From Chloroflexi bacterium 44-23 (GTDB taxonomy: Bacteria > Chloroflexota > Anaerolineae > Anaerolineales > Anaerolineaceae), in NCBI GenBank assembly GCA_001899005.1, contig MKUW01000013.1, positions 186,001 through 250,000 on the forward strand: a stretch of 64,000 bases of DNA, read 5' to 3'. The notes under the pieces are model-generated. The model searched no databases. It was not told the DNA's origin and saw only the letters and a program-made list of their open reading frames with translations. Below, one piece after another: positions 1-8,480 of this stretch (its first letter is position 1; every line of letters starts with the position of its first letter). A program made the position numbers and the translations under genes.

Positions 1-380
1 AAAAACTGTTGGACATACAAGACCAGGCTGATTTGTTATTGTATAGTATCGGCGCAGTGGATGCCGGTATACCCAGTCACTTGCACACGGAAGGATATTT
101 ACGCCCGAGCGATTATACGGATCTTAAAAGATGGGGAGTGGTTGGTGATATCGCCACCACATTTTTCCGGGAGGATGGACAGGATAATGGCGTGCTAATC
201 AACCAGCGTTCCAGTGGGCCATCCCTCGATTTCATTCGCAAGAAAAGGGGAATATGTGTTGTTTCGGGGTTGGCAAAATTGAGAGGCTTACAGGCCGCCG
301 TTCAAGGACGCTTGTTGCGTGAGTTGATTATCGACGAACCAACCGCGCGGGCATTTGTTGAACGCTATGGAAAAATGTGA
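1..380 (+). CDS. SorC-family transcriptional regulator, C-terminal part (5' truncated by window edge)
   Basis: The reading frame is open from the window edge (first full codon at base 3) to the TGA at 378-380. The protein ends in the sugar-binding/effector domain of the SorC/DeoR-like repressors. Segments such as GAVDAGIPSHL, GDIATTFF and the closing RLLRELIIDEPTARAF resemble the conserved end of that domain, where a phosphorylated sugar is bound. The N-terminal helix-turn-helix lies outside the window. The in-frame TTG at base 9 is not a credible start. Family assignment is by resemblance only; what it regulates cannot be seen here. Confidence 0.7.
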   Translation, partial: KLLDIQDQADLLLYSIGAVDAGIPSHLHTEGYLRPSDYTDLKRWGVVGDIATTFFREDGQDNGVLINQRSSGPSLDFIRKKRGICVVSGLAKLRGLQAAVQGRLLRELIIDEPTARAFVERYGKM

Positions 381-501
381 ATTTTTGGGACTCTGGTTTA
401 TCCCGAAATTAAATTGAGGAATAACCCTAAGAAAAATGGCATGATGCTGCCAGTCAATTCTAGCAATTATTTGGATATGGCCTATGAGATTAACCCTTGG
501 C

Positions 502-529
502 TTGAATTACGAAGCAAAAATGGTATATT
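502..529 (+). promoter_or_regulatory. sigma70-type promoter for msrB
   Basis: TTGAAT (502-507) and TATATT (524-529) are separated by 16 bases and lie about 45 bases before the msrB start. A Shine-Dalgarno TTGGAGG follows near 562. This is a pattern match only. Confidence 0.5.
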
Positions 530-575
530 TGCAACATAGATAACTGATCGCGAAAGCCGATTTGGAGGTTTCTAA

Positions 576-968
576 ATGGAAAAGATTAAGAGAACAGATG
601 AAGAATGGAAAAAATTATTAACCCCGGAACAATACCGCATTCTGCGCCGCAAAGGCACTGAAGCGCCATTTTGTGGGGTATTTTATGATCATAAAAAAGC
701 CGGAACTTACTTTTGCGCAGGCTGTGGATTACCACTTTTCTCATCGGGTGCAAAGTTTGACTCAGGAACTGGCTGGCCGTCATTTTTTGAACCAATCTCT
801 GAAGAAAACGTTGCCATCCATACTGATTTAAGCCACGGGATGATGAGGAGCGAAGTTGTTTGCGCACGTTGTGATTCGCATATGGGGCATGTTTTTAATG
901 ACGGACCGCCACCAACAGGTCTGCGTTATTGCTTAAATTCAGAATCCCTTACTTTTGTGCCTGATTAA
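576..968 (+). CDS. msrB: peptide-methionine (R)-S-oxide reductase MsrB
   Basis: Repairs the R epimer of methionine sulfoxide in proteins, using thioredoxin or a similar reductant in the cytoplasm. The 130 residues span a complete MsrB domain. The two zinc-binding pairs are Cys47/Cys50 (CAGC) and Cys96/Cys99 (CARC). GTGWPSF lies around residues 64-70, MGHVF at 103-107, and the catalytic Cys119 in RYCLNS. There is no signal peptide. The catalytic codon is Cys, not UGA. The ATG at 576 has a good ribosome binding site (GGAGG). The gene stands alone between a regulator and a hydrolase. It links functionally, though not physically, with MsrQ at 50965-51684. Confidence 0.95.
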   Translation: MEKIKRTDEEWKKLLTPEQYRILRRKGTEAPFCGVFYDHKKAGTYFCAGCGLPLFSSGAKFDSGTGWPSFFEPISEENVAIHTDLSHGMMRSEVVCARCDSHMGHVFNDGPPPTGLRYCLNSESLTFVPD

Positions 969-1092
969 TTGTCACTGAAAACACTCTGCCCTTAATTTTT
1001 GAAATTATAGATTGAGGAGAATTATTGAAAGGAGATTTTCTCTGTAAATTGATGCTGGTTTTGGGTTCTTAAAATAATTATCGCTCAATAAT

Positions 1093-1125
1093 GAGAAGGA
1101 GGTGATCAATTTCCATCCCCTTCTC
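1093..1125 (+). terminator. possible hairpin terminator downstream of msrB
   Basis: GAGAAGGAGGTG and CATCCCCTTCTC form a 12-bp stem with one mismatch and one G-T pair around a 9-base loop. T-rich sequence (TTCATTTATT) follows. It lies 125 bases after the msrB stop, so it is a weak call. Confidence 0.35.
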
Positions 1126-1155
1126 TTCATTTATTAAATTCAATTCCAAAATTAA

Positions 1156-1183
1156 TTGACACGCAAGCTTATCTTAATACAAT
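1156..1183 (+). promoter_or_regulatory. sigma70-type promoter for the hydrolase gene
   Basis: A perfect -35 TTGACA (1156-1161), a 16-base spacer and -10 TACAAT (1178-1183) precede the ATG at 1231. A GAAGGAG ribosome binding site lies just before the start. Confidence 0.6.
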
Positions 1184-1230
1184 CAATATCATCCCATACA
1201 TTAACAATGAAATATTGAAGGAGAACATCC

Positions 1231-3018
1231 ATGAGCATTAATCCTAAAAAACAGATCGCATTTCTAATTATCTGCGTAATTATCATTGCTCTGGCCGCAG
1301 CGGGTGCCCGCCTGATTGAAACCGATTTTGGAAAGCTGGATGTCTCCATCGTTAAGATACAAGGTCCAATGGATGTGACTCTTGTTGGTAAATTGTATCG
1401 CCCGAGTGGACTTGGTAGCACTGATTCATTACCGGCTGTGCTAATTTTACATGGATTTCAGAACGATAAAGAAACAATGCAACCGCAAGCTTTGGAACTG
1501 GCACGGCGCGGTTTTGTCACCCTGGCTCTTGATCAGCTAGGGCATGGCTCCACCGGTGGTTCCATGGCGATAAAAGACGCTACCATGGGTGGTGACCATG
1601 CCTACAAATATTTGCAAGCGTTGCCATACGTTGATGCAACTCGCATGGGGGTTATGGGACATTCAATGGGAGCGGGTACAACATTGGCCGTAGCGATGGC
1701 AAACCCTGATCATCGTGCATTAAACCCGATGTGTGGTACCCCTGGCAGCCCGGACCTAAACAATGTTATGTTGACCCAGGCCAAATACGAAGAGTTTCGA
1801 GGATTTAGGGCAAATCAACCTACGACCGTCAATCTGCCAACCAACCCCGAGCGTCTCGAGCAATTTGGCCTGTCTGAGCCTGTAAATTGGGATACGACGT
1901 ACGGAAAATTTTCCGATGGATCTGCCCGTATGCAAACGCTTGTTAACACAGTTCACCCTGGAGTGACTCATAATGCTAAAGCGGTTTCGCAAGCAATTCT
2001 TTGGATGCAGGCTGCCCTTAAAGATGGCCAGGTCGATAGTTATTGGTTGGATCCGCACCAGCAAATTTTCATGTGGAAAGAAGCTTTTATGTTTCTGGCA
2101 CTTCTAACCACACTGGTCTCCATGATTCCAATGGCAAATCTTCTGCTCTTGTTACCCTTTTTTGCAGGAGTGAGTGCGCCTGTTCCAAATCGCTATGTAG
2201 CCGGGAAAAATTGGAAAAAGCAGTCCATCATCAACAATTTAATAGCTGGCATCACGTTTCCTCTATTAATGGGTGTAGGAGGCTATTTGCTGGCTTCAGT
2301 CGTACCAGGTCTATCAATGATAATTGCTAACGGCGCTTTCGTTTGGTTCCTCGGAAATGCAGTCATCTATTTCTTTGTTTTTCGAAGCTGGTATAAAAAA
2401 GCACACAAAAATGAAGGTGTCACCATGTACGATATGGGTATCTCGTTTGATGAGGAGAAGACTGTCATTCGCTGGGACTTGATCACGAAAACCGCACTTC
2501 TCGGTTTTCTGCTCTTGGGATGGATGTATCTGCTGGTATTTATTTCACAACACACGTTGGGAATTGAATTTCGACTCTTATGGCCATTCATGCGGGAGTT
2601 CTCCGCCGTACGTTTTGGTTATTTCTGGATTTACCTATTTCCCGCACTGGCATTCTTTATGCTTAATGGTGGCATCTTCTTGTTCGGCCAAAATCGCTTA
2701 AAAGAGGCTGGGACCCCTACGAAAACACAATTTCGGTGGTGGTTGATGAACTGTGTGGCTGGTATTGCTGGTTTGCTATTTATTTGGTTGTTCCAATATA
2801 TTCCATATTTTGCGGGAACAGCACCTGGATTCGAACTGATCGGGCTGCCTATCTTTGGTGAGATGTTGCCACTAATGCTGTTTGTCTATATTCCAGAGTT
2901 TGTGATTTTATTCTTCTTCCTAACCTGGTTTTATCGCCGCACGGGGAAAGTATACCTGGGTGCACTGGTCATAGCCGCATTGGCGATCTGGTTTCAGGTT
3001 GCTGGTACTGCTATGTGA
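1231..3018 (+). CDS. alpha/beta hydrolase fused to a polytopic membrane domain
   Basis: One 595-residue protein with two parts. Residues 9-26 form a membrane anchor. Residues about 65-180 show an alpha/beta-hydrolase core like the dienelactone-hydrolase/S9 group: LILHGF oxyanion region (71-76), DQLGHGSTGG (101-110) and nucleophile elbow GHSMG with Ser145. From about residue 283 to the end there are roughly eight hydrophobic segments with no match I can name. The hydrolase half probably lies outside the membrane, by analogy with anchored esterases. The catalytic acid and His are not assigned with certainty; a candidate His is in the VHPGVTH stretch near residues 242-248. Substrate unknown. The ATG at 1231 has GAAGGAG ahead of it. 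It is monocistronic and convergent with the next gene. Confidence 0.8.
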   Translation: MSINPKKQIAFLIICVIIIALAAAGARLIETDFGKLDVSIVKIQGPMDVTLVGKLYRPSGLGSTDSLPAVLILHGFQNDKETMQPQALELARRGFVTLALDQLGHGSTGGSMAIKDATMGGDHAYKYLQALPYVDATRMGVMGHSMGAGTTLAVAMANPDHRALNPMCGTPGSPDLNNVMLTQAKYEEFRGFRANQPTTVNLPTNPERLEQFGLSEPVNWDTTYGKFSDGSARMQTLVNTVHPGVTHNAKAVSQAILWMQAALKDGQVDSYWLDPHQQIFMWKEAFMFLALLTTLVSMIPMANLLLLLPFFAGVSAPVPNRYVAGKNWKKQSIINNLIAGITFPLLMGVGGYLLASVVPGLSMIIANGAFVWFLGNAVIYFFVFRSWYKKAHKNEGVTMYDMGISFDEEKTVIRWDLITKTALLGFLLLGWMYLLVFISQHTLGIEFRLLWPFMREFSAVRFGYFWIYLFPALAFFMLNGGIFLFGQNRLKEAGTPTKTQFRWWLMNCVAGIAGLLFIWLFQYIPYFAGTAPGFELIGLPIFGEMLPLMLFVYIPEFVILFFFLTWFYRRTGKVYLGALVIAALAIWFQVAGTAM

Positions 3019-3243
3019 GATGGAGTAGTGGCTTGGTTGTTTGTTAACTGGAATTTTACTGATTGGTTGCTTATTTGCTTGGCTGCATGGTCTTTTTATT
3101 GACCTAAGTAACCATAAACTATCTTACGGACTCATTTACTACCGAAATGGGGAGTGATTTTTAGACCAATCCAGCTGCAGGCCTGCTGGACATGGCACCC
3201 ATTTCTTCATTTCAGATTCAATTAAATCTGATCATAAGATGAG

Positions 3244-4587
3244 TTATCGTTTCAGAACATCCTTGAGAGAATTTACGATTGCTTCGGCAAGGTGTTTACG
3301 ATAAGGACCAACCGGAGTACCTGCGTAAATGCCGGTTGTTTTGCCTGAGGTGAACTTACGTACCAGCGGTTTCTCCCAGTCAGGATAAGGAACTGGATCA
3401 TTACGATCATATGAAGGAAAGGCCCTGAATTTCTTCATGGCATGGAAAATCATCAAATCTGTATTCTCGGCTGGAAATTCGGTAGGTAGTTCAATAGCAT
3501 AATCATAACCTTCCTCAATCGCCTTAAGATAAGCGTTATAGGTCTCGAGTCGCTGGTTGTTCTTGTCCCAATATGAGTCTGCATATTCATCATAGGACCA
3601 GATTACATCCCAGCGTCCAGGTCTATCTGCCATGATGGCGCGCATACCTTCCTCTAACGGCCGGCGATAGAGATGGGCACGATCATCCATAGTTTCTTTT
3701 TTAAATGGATGTCCATGACTGGAAAGTATCACTAAAACACTTTTTTCATTGTCTATTTCAAGTAACTGATCACGCAATATCTGAAAATATGCTTCGCGAT
3801 AATCGGGTTGATTTCCGAGCTGATCTGTCATAATGATTTTCGCGCGACCATTGATCAGCTGGTGCAGCAAGGGTAAGGCATAGCCATAATCTTCAAAATC
3901 AGTGTATATTGGGCAATTGATGCTTTGATAAACAATTGTTTCACACCCAACTGTTAATAGGTTCTCAACAGCCAGTGACAAACTGTGTATATCCATGTAG
4001 AAAGCTTTTTGAAATTCAATCTCAGGAAAATTTATTTTTAATGCGTTGATTGCTTCATTGGCTAAGATATCAAGCTGCTGCCGCCAGGCGACTTTCTTCT
4101 CAGGGATTAACTTACCATAATACCATCCGACTACTCTTGCCCCAACTTTGTCGATGATGTCCGGATTACCACTTGGCCCATCACCGCGATACAGAAAGTA
4201 ACCGTGATCCCAGGGATTTTTAAGATTTGCTTTTTTCCAGATATATTCACACTCGATATATGGAACACCGGCTTTATTTAATACAGAACCTTGCGAATCG
4301 ATCAACAGTTCAGGGTTAAATTCTTCTCGCGCCAGCGGATTAGAGGGATCGATCAGACCCATGCCCTTGTCCACCAGGATCAACTTAGCTAGAAAAGACG
4401 GCATAATATATTCAAAAACATGGCTCATGAAGCGCTTATAAAAATCTGCTTCGTACACTTCCGGAAGACCCATCTCGGCAATGATGACACCGGTTTTTCC
4501 GGTAGCTTTTTTTGTCTGACGTTTGAAGAGCACCTCATAACCGTATTGTTTGCCGTAAAGCAATTTCTCAATTTTATTGAAAATCAA
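3244..4587 (-). CDS. ferrochelatase-like (class II chelatase fold) protein
   Basis: A 447-residue cytoplasmic protein. The opening KTGVIIAEMGLPEVYEADFY resembles the ferrochelatase start (LLNLGGP region), and SSHGHPFKKE near residue 290 resembles its SAHGLP metal/porphyrin site. GCETIVYQSINCPIYTDFED recalls the linker between the two half-domains. It is about 100 residues longer than a standard HemH, and no other heme gene is near, so true ferrochelatase activity is doubtful. It may act on another tetrapyrrole or have lost chelatase activity. The start is TTG at 4587 with GGAGAG before it; no better ATG is seen nearby. It lies just downstream of, and co-directional with, the flippase-like gene. 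Confidence 0.5.
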   Translation of the reverse strand: MIFNKIEKLLYGKQYGYEVLFKRQTKKATGKTGVIIAEMGLPEVYEADFYKRFMSHVFEYIMPSFLAKLILVDKGMGLIDPSNPLAREEFNPELLIDSQGSVLNKAGVPYIECEYIWKKANLKNPWDHGYFLYRGDGPSGNPDIIDKVGARVVGWYYGKLIPEKKVAWRQQLDILANEAINALKINFPEIEFQKAFYMDIHSLSLAVENLLTVGCETIVYQSINCPIYTDFEDYGYALPLLHQLINGRAKIIMTDQLGNQPDYREAYFQILRDQLLEIDNEKSVLVILSSHGHPFKKETMDDRAHLYRRPLEEGMRAIMADRPGRWDVIWSYDEYADSYWDKNNQRLETYNAYLKAIEEGYDYAIELPTEFPAENTDLMIFHAMKKFRAFPSYDRNDPVPYPDWEKPLVRKFTSGKTTGIYAGTPVGPYRKHLAEAIVNSLKDVLKR

Positions 4588-4776
4588 GTCTCTCCAATTG
4601 GTTATTCATTTTTTAATTTTTATTAAAATTTTGTCGCGTATAAATTTCAAATGCAAAAAATGAATTATTCTGTATTCTCGATCAACTACAAACTGCGAGT
4701 CTCGGGACTGGCTGGATGGTTTACGTATCTCTCAGGTGCCAAAAGTTGCTTCTGCCTTATCAATGCTTTAATATGG

Positions 4777-5718
4777 TCAGGTTTGTCGAATATTAAAATG
4801 GTTAGGTTTTCCACTAATAATGCCTGCAACAAAAAATGCACCGGGCAAGCTGCCAACGATCCACAACCCTCGTAAGACCAGCGCTGCGGAAAGACTGGTG
4901 GCGTGACTAATGCCACCAAACATGGGTAGAATCGTTGCGATGGTTATTTCCTGTAAACCCAGGCCATTGATTGAGATTGGAACGAGGGTTATAAAGTAGA
5001 TCAAGCTCCAAAGACCAGCCACCCTTATAAAGCTGATGCTCTCGCCCATATCTGCTACCAGAATTTGCAAGATGAGGAATGTAGCTGTCATATGAACAAA
5101 AGTAAATACCAAAGCGTATGCTAGTATGAGCGGATGGCGGTACCAAAATCTTAATGCTTCGACTATTTTAAAGATAGAGGTTCTTAGTTTATGCCAGAGT
5201 CTTATAAAAACTGGGCTAACCGTAAGCGCATTAGTGAACGGCTTTGAAAGAGAGGCCTGGCTCTGGATCAAAGTTGACAATGGACCAAGCGCAAATGGCA
5301 GCATTGTTGCCATTCCGAACATGCCAATCAGGCGGTCTACAATCAGGGATGCGGCAGCCAATGGTCCGCGAATACCAATGCGCATGGCTCCTGCCAGGCG
5401 CACGACATCTCCGCCAATAGTGGAGGGTAAAAAGTTGGCAGCGAACAAGCCCGCAAAGGTCAGACGCAGACTATCCTTCCAGTTGACGTACATATCTTCA
5501 ACTTGCAGCAAGACATGCCAGCGAGCGAATGTTGCCAAACGGGAAGCATAAATCAACAAGATTACTAACAGGATATTTTTCCCGGATAGCTGCTGGATGC
5601 TATTAAGGAACTGCTCCTGTCCCAAAGTGATGACAAGATGGATCAAGAGTAATATTGAAAGAATTGTGCCAGCCCAACGGATGATTAGCCTCCAGTTGGG
5701 TTTTTTTATAGCTGCCAT
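4777..5718 (-). CDS. lysylphosphatidylglycerol synthase-type (UPF0104) membrane flippase-like protein
   Basis: 313 residues with seven to eight hydrophobic helices (first at about residues 12-28). It shows the UPF0104/LPG-synthase transmembrane signatures: NFLPSTIGGDVVRLAGAMR near residues 95-113, LIVDRLIGM near 125, and late GLGLQEIT. This domain in MprF moves lipids across the membrane, and stand-alone copies often sit with polyisoprenoid-linked glycan genes. The catalytic aminoacyl-transferase half of MprF is absent. The ATG at 5718 is preceded by AGGTGA. The substrate is unknown. The gene downstream is the ferrochelatase-like one, 189 bases away. Confidence 0.8.
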   Translation of the reverse strand: MAAIKKPNWRLIIRWAGTILSILLLIHLVITLGQEQFLNSIQQLSGKNILLVILLIYASRLATFARWHVLLQVEDMYVNWKDSLRLTFAGLFAANFLPSTIGGDVVRLAGAMRIGIRGPLAAASLIVDRLIGMFGMATMLPFALGPLSTLIQSQASLSKPFTNALTVSPVFIRLWHKLRTSIFKIVEALRFWYRHPLILAYALVFTFVHMTATFLILQILVADMGESISFIRVAGLWSLIYFITLVPISINGLGLQEITIATILPMFGGISHATSLSAALVLRGLWIVGSLPGAFFVAGIISGKPNHFNIRQT

Positions 5719-6146
5719 TAATCACCTGGGTCACATCTAATAGCCTAGATTATATCCTTTATTTTCAATGGAATCAGGTGCCAACGTCCGGAATCTTATT
5801 TGGGGCAATACCCAACCATTGAAATTTAAATTTTTTTTGTTCTAAATCATGATCTTACCGTCATGTTGGCTGCCAGATTAACAAATGGCTTAATTCCGTT
5901 TTCCATTGGTGGCATTTGGAGTATGAACGTTATTCAATTAATCCATTATGTTATCCTAATAGGAGAGGTCAATATGGCAAAAGCCGGAACTTAGTCGATA
6001 ATCCCTGAAATTATTGGGAGTAATCAGTCAAAAAATATTGAAACAGTATAAATGGAATTGTTGTACTTGTTTCCATAAACATTCGAATTGTTTTGGATAA
6101 AGAATTGAAAGCAGCTATAATTTTTATGTCAGGAGGAGGTGCATAA
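5719..6146. other. gene-free divergent promoter region
   Basis: 428 bases between a leftward gene and the rightward PII-like gene. Apart from the promoter at 6093-6121 I see only AT-rich sequence. A tiny ORF of six codons at about 5973 follows AGGAGAGGT, which looks like a ribosome binding site, but it is too short to call a gene. Confidence 0.4.
6093..6121 (+). promoter_or_regulatory. sigma70-type promoter for the PII-like/exchanger operon
   Basis: TTGGAT (6093-6098), a 17-base spacer and a perfect TATAAT (6116-6121) precede the ATG at 6147. The ribosome binding site AGGAGGAGGT is very strong. Confidence 0.6.
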
Positions 6147-6488
6147 ATGTATATGATCATGTTTGTTATGGACGAAAGTTCTTATCTTGATCCGATTTTG
6201 GACGCCTGGTCAGATATAGGTGTAACGGGGGCCACAATTGTTGAAAGTATGGGGTTATATCGTCGTGTTCAAAAACGAATCCCAATGCGATACACGTATG
6301 GAGAAGTACAAATGCAGGGGAAGGGCAATATGACCCTGTTTGCCATTGTGGCGGATGAGGCACTGGTTAATAACTGTCTGAGCGCAGTTGAAAAGATTGT
6401 TGGTGATCTCGATCTGCCCAATACGGGCGTTTTTTCTGCTTGGCCTTTGTCCATTAACAAAGGTGTCTCCAAAAGCGGAAAAAAATAG
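6147..6488 (+). CDS. PII-like (nitrogen-regulatory-protein-fold) small signalling protein
   Basis: 113 residues with the ferredoxin-like beta-alpha-beta start MYMIMFVMDE and the signature GVTGATIVESMGL (residues 25-37), as in stand-alone PII-like proteins. The T-loop and uridylylation Tyr of true GlnB are missing, so it is unlikely to be a classical nitrogen sensor. PII-like proteins next to transporters often bind nucleotides or ions and gate the partner. Here the next gene starts 11 bases downstream and encodes a cation-exchanger-family protein, so regulation of that transporter is a reasonable inference. The start is fixed by an unusually strong AGGAGGAGGT. Confidence 0.7.
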   Translation: MYMIMFVMDESSYLDPILDAWSDIGVTGATIVESMGLYRRVQKRIPMRYTYGEVQMQGKGNMTLFAIVADEALVNNCLSAVEKIVGDLDLPNTGVFSAWPLSINKGVSKSGKK

Positions 6489-6499
6489 AAGGAAATACG

Positions 6500-7480
6500 A
6501 TGGTATGGGTTAAATTTATTATTACAGCATTACTAATAGTCCTGGCTGCAGATCAATTGGCCAAACATGGGGATATTATCGCTGTACGAACTCGATTGGG
6601 AGGGATGTTTATAGGGGTTTTGCTTCTGGCTGGTGCGACCTCACTCCCAGAATTGCTCACATCCATCAGTGCGATTAATCAAAACACTCCCAACCTGGCT
6701 GCTGGTAATTTGTTTGGTAGCAATGCTTTTAATATGCTCTTATTGGCAATCATGGACATCTTATATCGTGATCAACATATATTAAGAAAGGCACTTTTGA
6801 AGCATGCCCTGACAGGCAGCCTGGCTGTTTTTATGATTGGTCTGGTAGTCTTTTTTATGTTGGCGGATATTGATCTAAAGATCGGTTGGATTGGAGTAGA
6901 TAGTCTCGTTATTATTGCGGTATATGCTATTGCAGTTCGTTTAATTCAGAGAAACTCTTTACCTGCGGCTACCAGTTCGAAGGAAGTGGAATTTCCGGCC
7001 GGTTTTGCCAGTTTACGCAGGGGGATTATTGGTTTTTTATTGGCATCCGGCGCGTTGGTCATCATAACTCCCATAATGGTACAAAGTGCGAATGAAATTT
7101 CAGTGATCACAGGTTTGGGAACCTCATTTGTGGGAACAACGCTGGTTGCTCTTGTTACTTCATTGCCTGAACTGGTCACGGTAATCGCGGCGATAAGAAT
7201 TGGAGCGAATGATATGGCCATTGGAAATTTATTTGGTTCGAATATGTTCAATATGTTTGCCGTCGGATTGACAGACCTCTTCTATAGTAACGGTCGCTTT
7301 CTGGCGGCAATTGACCCTTCCTTTCTGTTGGTAGGGATGGTGGGGTTGATTATGACCGGGATGGGATTAATAGGTAATCTTGCAAAACTGGAACGAAGGT
7401 TCTGGTTTATTGAAATTGATGCTTTAGCTTTATTTGTTTTTTATTTTGGCAGTTTATGGTTGTTATACACACGCGGGTGA
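6500..7480 (+). CDS. CaCA-family Na+/Ca2+ exchanger-like membrane protein (YrbG type)
   Basis: 326 residues, about ten membrane helices in two homologous halves. Each half carries the alpha-repeat hallmark: GATSLPELLTSISA (about 46-59) followed by GNLFGSNAFNM (about 70-80), and VTSLPELVTVIAAIR followed by GNLFGSNMFNM about 165 residues later. The acidic Glu in SLPEL of each repeat is the ion-binding residue in this family. It probably exchanges Ca2+ or another cation for Na+ or K+ across the inner membrane. ATG at 6500 with GAAGGAA before it. Co-transcribed with the PII-like gene. Confidence 0.88.
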   Translation: MVWVKFIITALLIVLAADQLAKHGDIIAVRTRLGGMFIGVLLLAGATSLPELLTSISAINQNTPNLAAGNLFGSNAFNMLLLAIMDILYRDQHILRKALLKHALTGSLAVFMIGLVVFFMLADIDLKIGWIGVDSLVIIAVYAIAVRLIQRNSLPAATSSKEVEFPAGFASLRRGIIGFLLASGALVIITPIMVQSANEISVITGLGTSFVGTTLVALVTSLPELVTVIAAIRIGANDMAIGNLFGSNMFNMFAVGLTDLFYSNGRFLAAIDPSFLLVGMVGLIMTGMGLIGNLAKLERRFWFIEIDALALFVFYFGSLWLLYTRG

Positions 7481-8480
7481 TAGGCCCAGCTCAATCCTAA
7501 AACCGATTAAGATTTCGCTAACGGTTCAAAATCAAAGACCTTGAGCCAGTAGTTGCCAATCTCAAATCCTATTAAATAATGACTTTGTAACGATCAGACC
7601 GAGCGTTTATAGTTAAATTAACTTCTTATTCTATTTTGATAGATATTGTTGATTCTCGAGATCTTGTAGATGGTTTAAAGGCATGGTCCGCTCAATCCAA
7701 TTTAGAGTACCTGAATGGAAAATATACAGCCATTGAATGCTTTTTTTTAGCCAGGTCTGTTAAAAAAAACCCAGTTCAGTCTTATCCTTACCAGACATAC
7801 ATGTACTTTTCTTTGATAGGACATGGTGTGTCACAAATAGCAGTTGCCTTTTCCGAAATCGAGAATCGGGTAGGAGCAGGCTTTGCGCCTGGCCTAATCC
7901 TTTAACGAGAATTAGAGTAGGGGCAAGCAGTTTCCTTGCGAGGAATTTGTGTATTTTCTTCGATGGGGCACGGTAGGGTGAGGTATCACAAGAATATTTT
8001 TTTAATTCTTCAATAATGGATACGGCCAACACGAATATCATTTTGCGGGCCTGCTGCTGATAACATAATTAGGTGGTGTGTTACGAACCAACTTAAGAAA
8101 TAAATTTGCAAGATGCTTCCCTCCCGAGGAGAATTAAGATTCTTTCATGCTAGATCTCTCGTAAGGGTGACGCATCCGGGAAACCATCCTGTCCTCTAAA
8201 AACACACCCATCGCGGATACTTCGCTTATCAGCCAACTTCTCCGACTCATACTAATAATATGTGGTGGTTTGGAGCGTCACAAACACACCCTACGACTTG
8301 CCTGCATTGGGCAATGTAATTTTATTATCGTATACCACCTTTCGGCGGTATAGCCGAATCTCGCAATGATGCGACCAGCTGAGTAAATAATCTCTTTTAC
8401 GTATGTTTTTAAGCAAAAAAGAAAGTAACAATAAAAGTCTTATGGCTTAATCGGTCAGAACACGCTTAAAACGAAAAATG
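7481..8480. other. 1-kb gene-poor stretch with repeat copy
   Basis: No convincing gene. A TTG-started frame at 7636-7905 lacks a ribosome binding site and is not accepted. The right half (about 8070-8378) is a reverse-oriented copy of the window's interspersed repeat. The rest is AT-rich with short T and A runs. Confidence 0.5.
8070..8378 (-). repeat. interspersed repeat X, copy 1 (reverse orientation)
   Basis: The 63-bp core lies at 8165-8227, with degenerate 13-bp arms (GGGTGACGCATCC and GGATACTTCGCTT) around a 37-bp centre in the reverse orientation. To the left is the reverse of the GAGATCTCAC flank. To the right is the reverse of the GTAGGGTGTGTTTGT flank and the small hairpin ACCTTTCGGCGGT (about 8337). 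The sequence next to the hairpin, TCGCAATGATGCGACCAGCT, resembles the end of module Y. Confidence 0.75.

Noticed and set aside
7636..7905. TTG-started frame of 89 codons
   Set aside because: No ribosome binding site, no recognisable domain, and long T and A runs. At best a remnant: IVDSRDLVDGL vaguely recalls a dehydrogenase, but that is too little to call.
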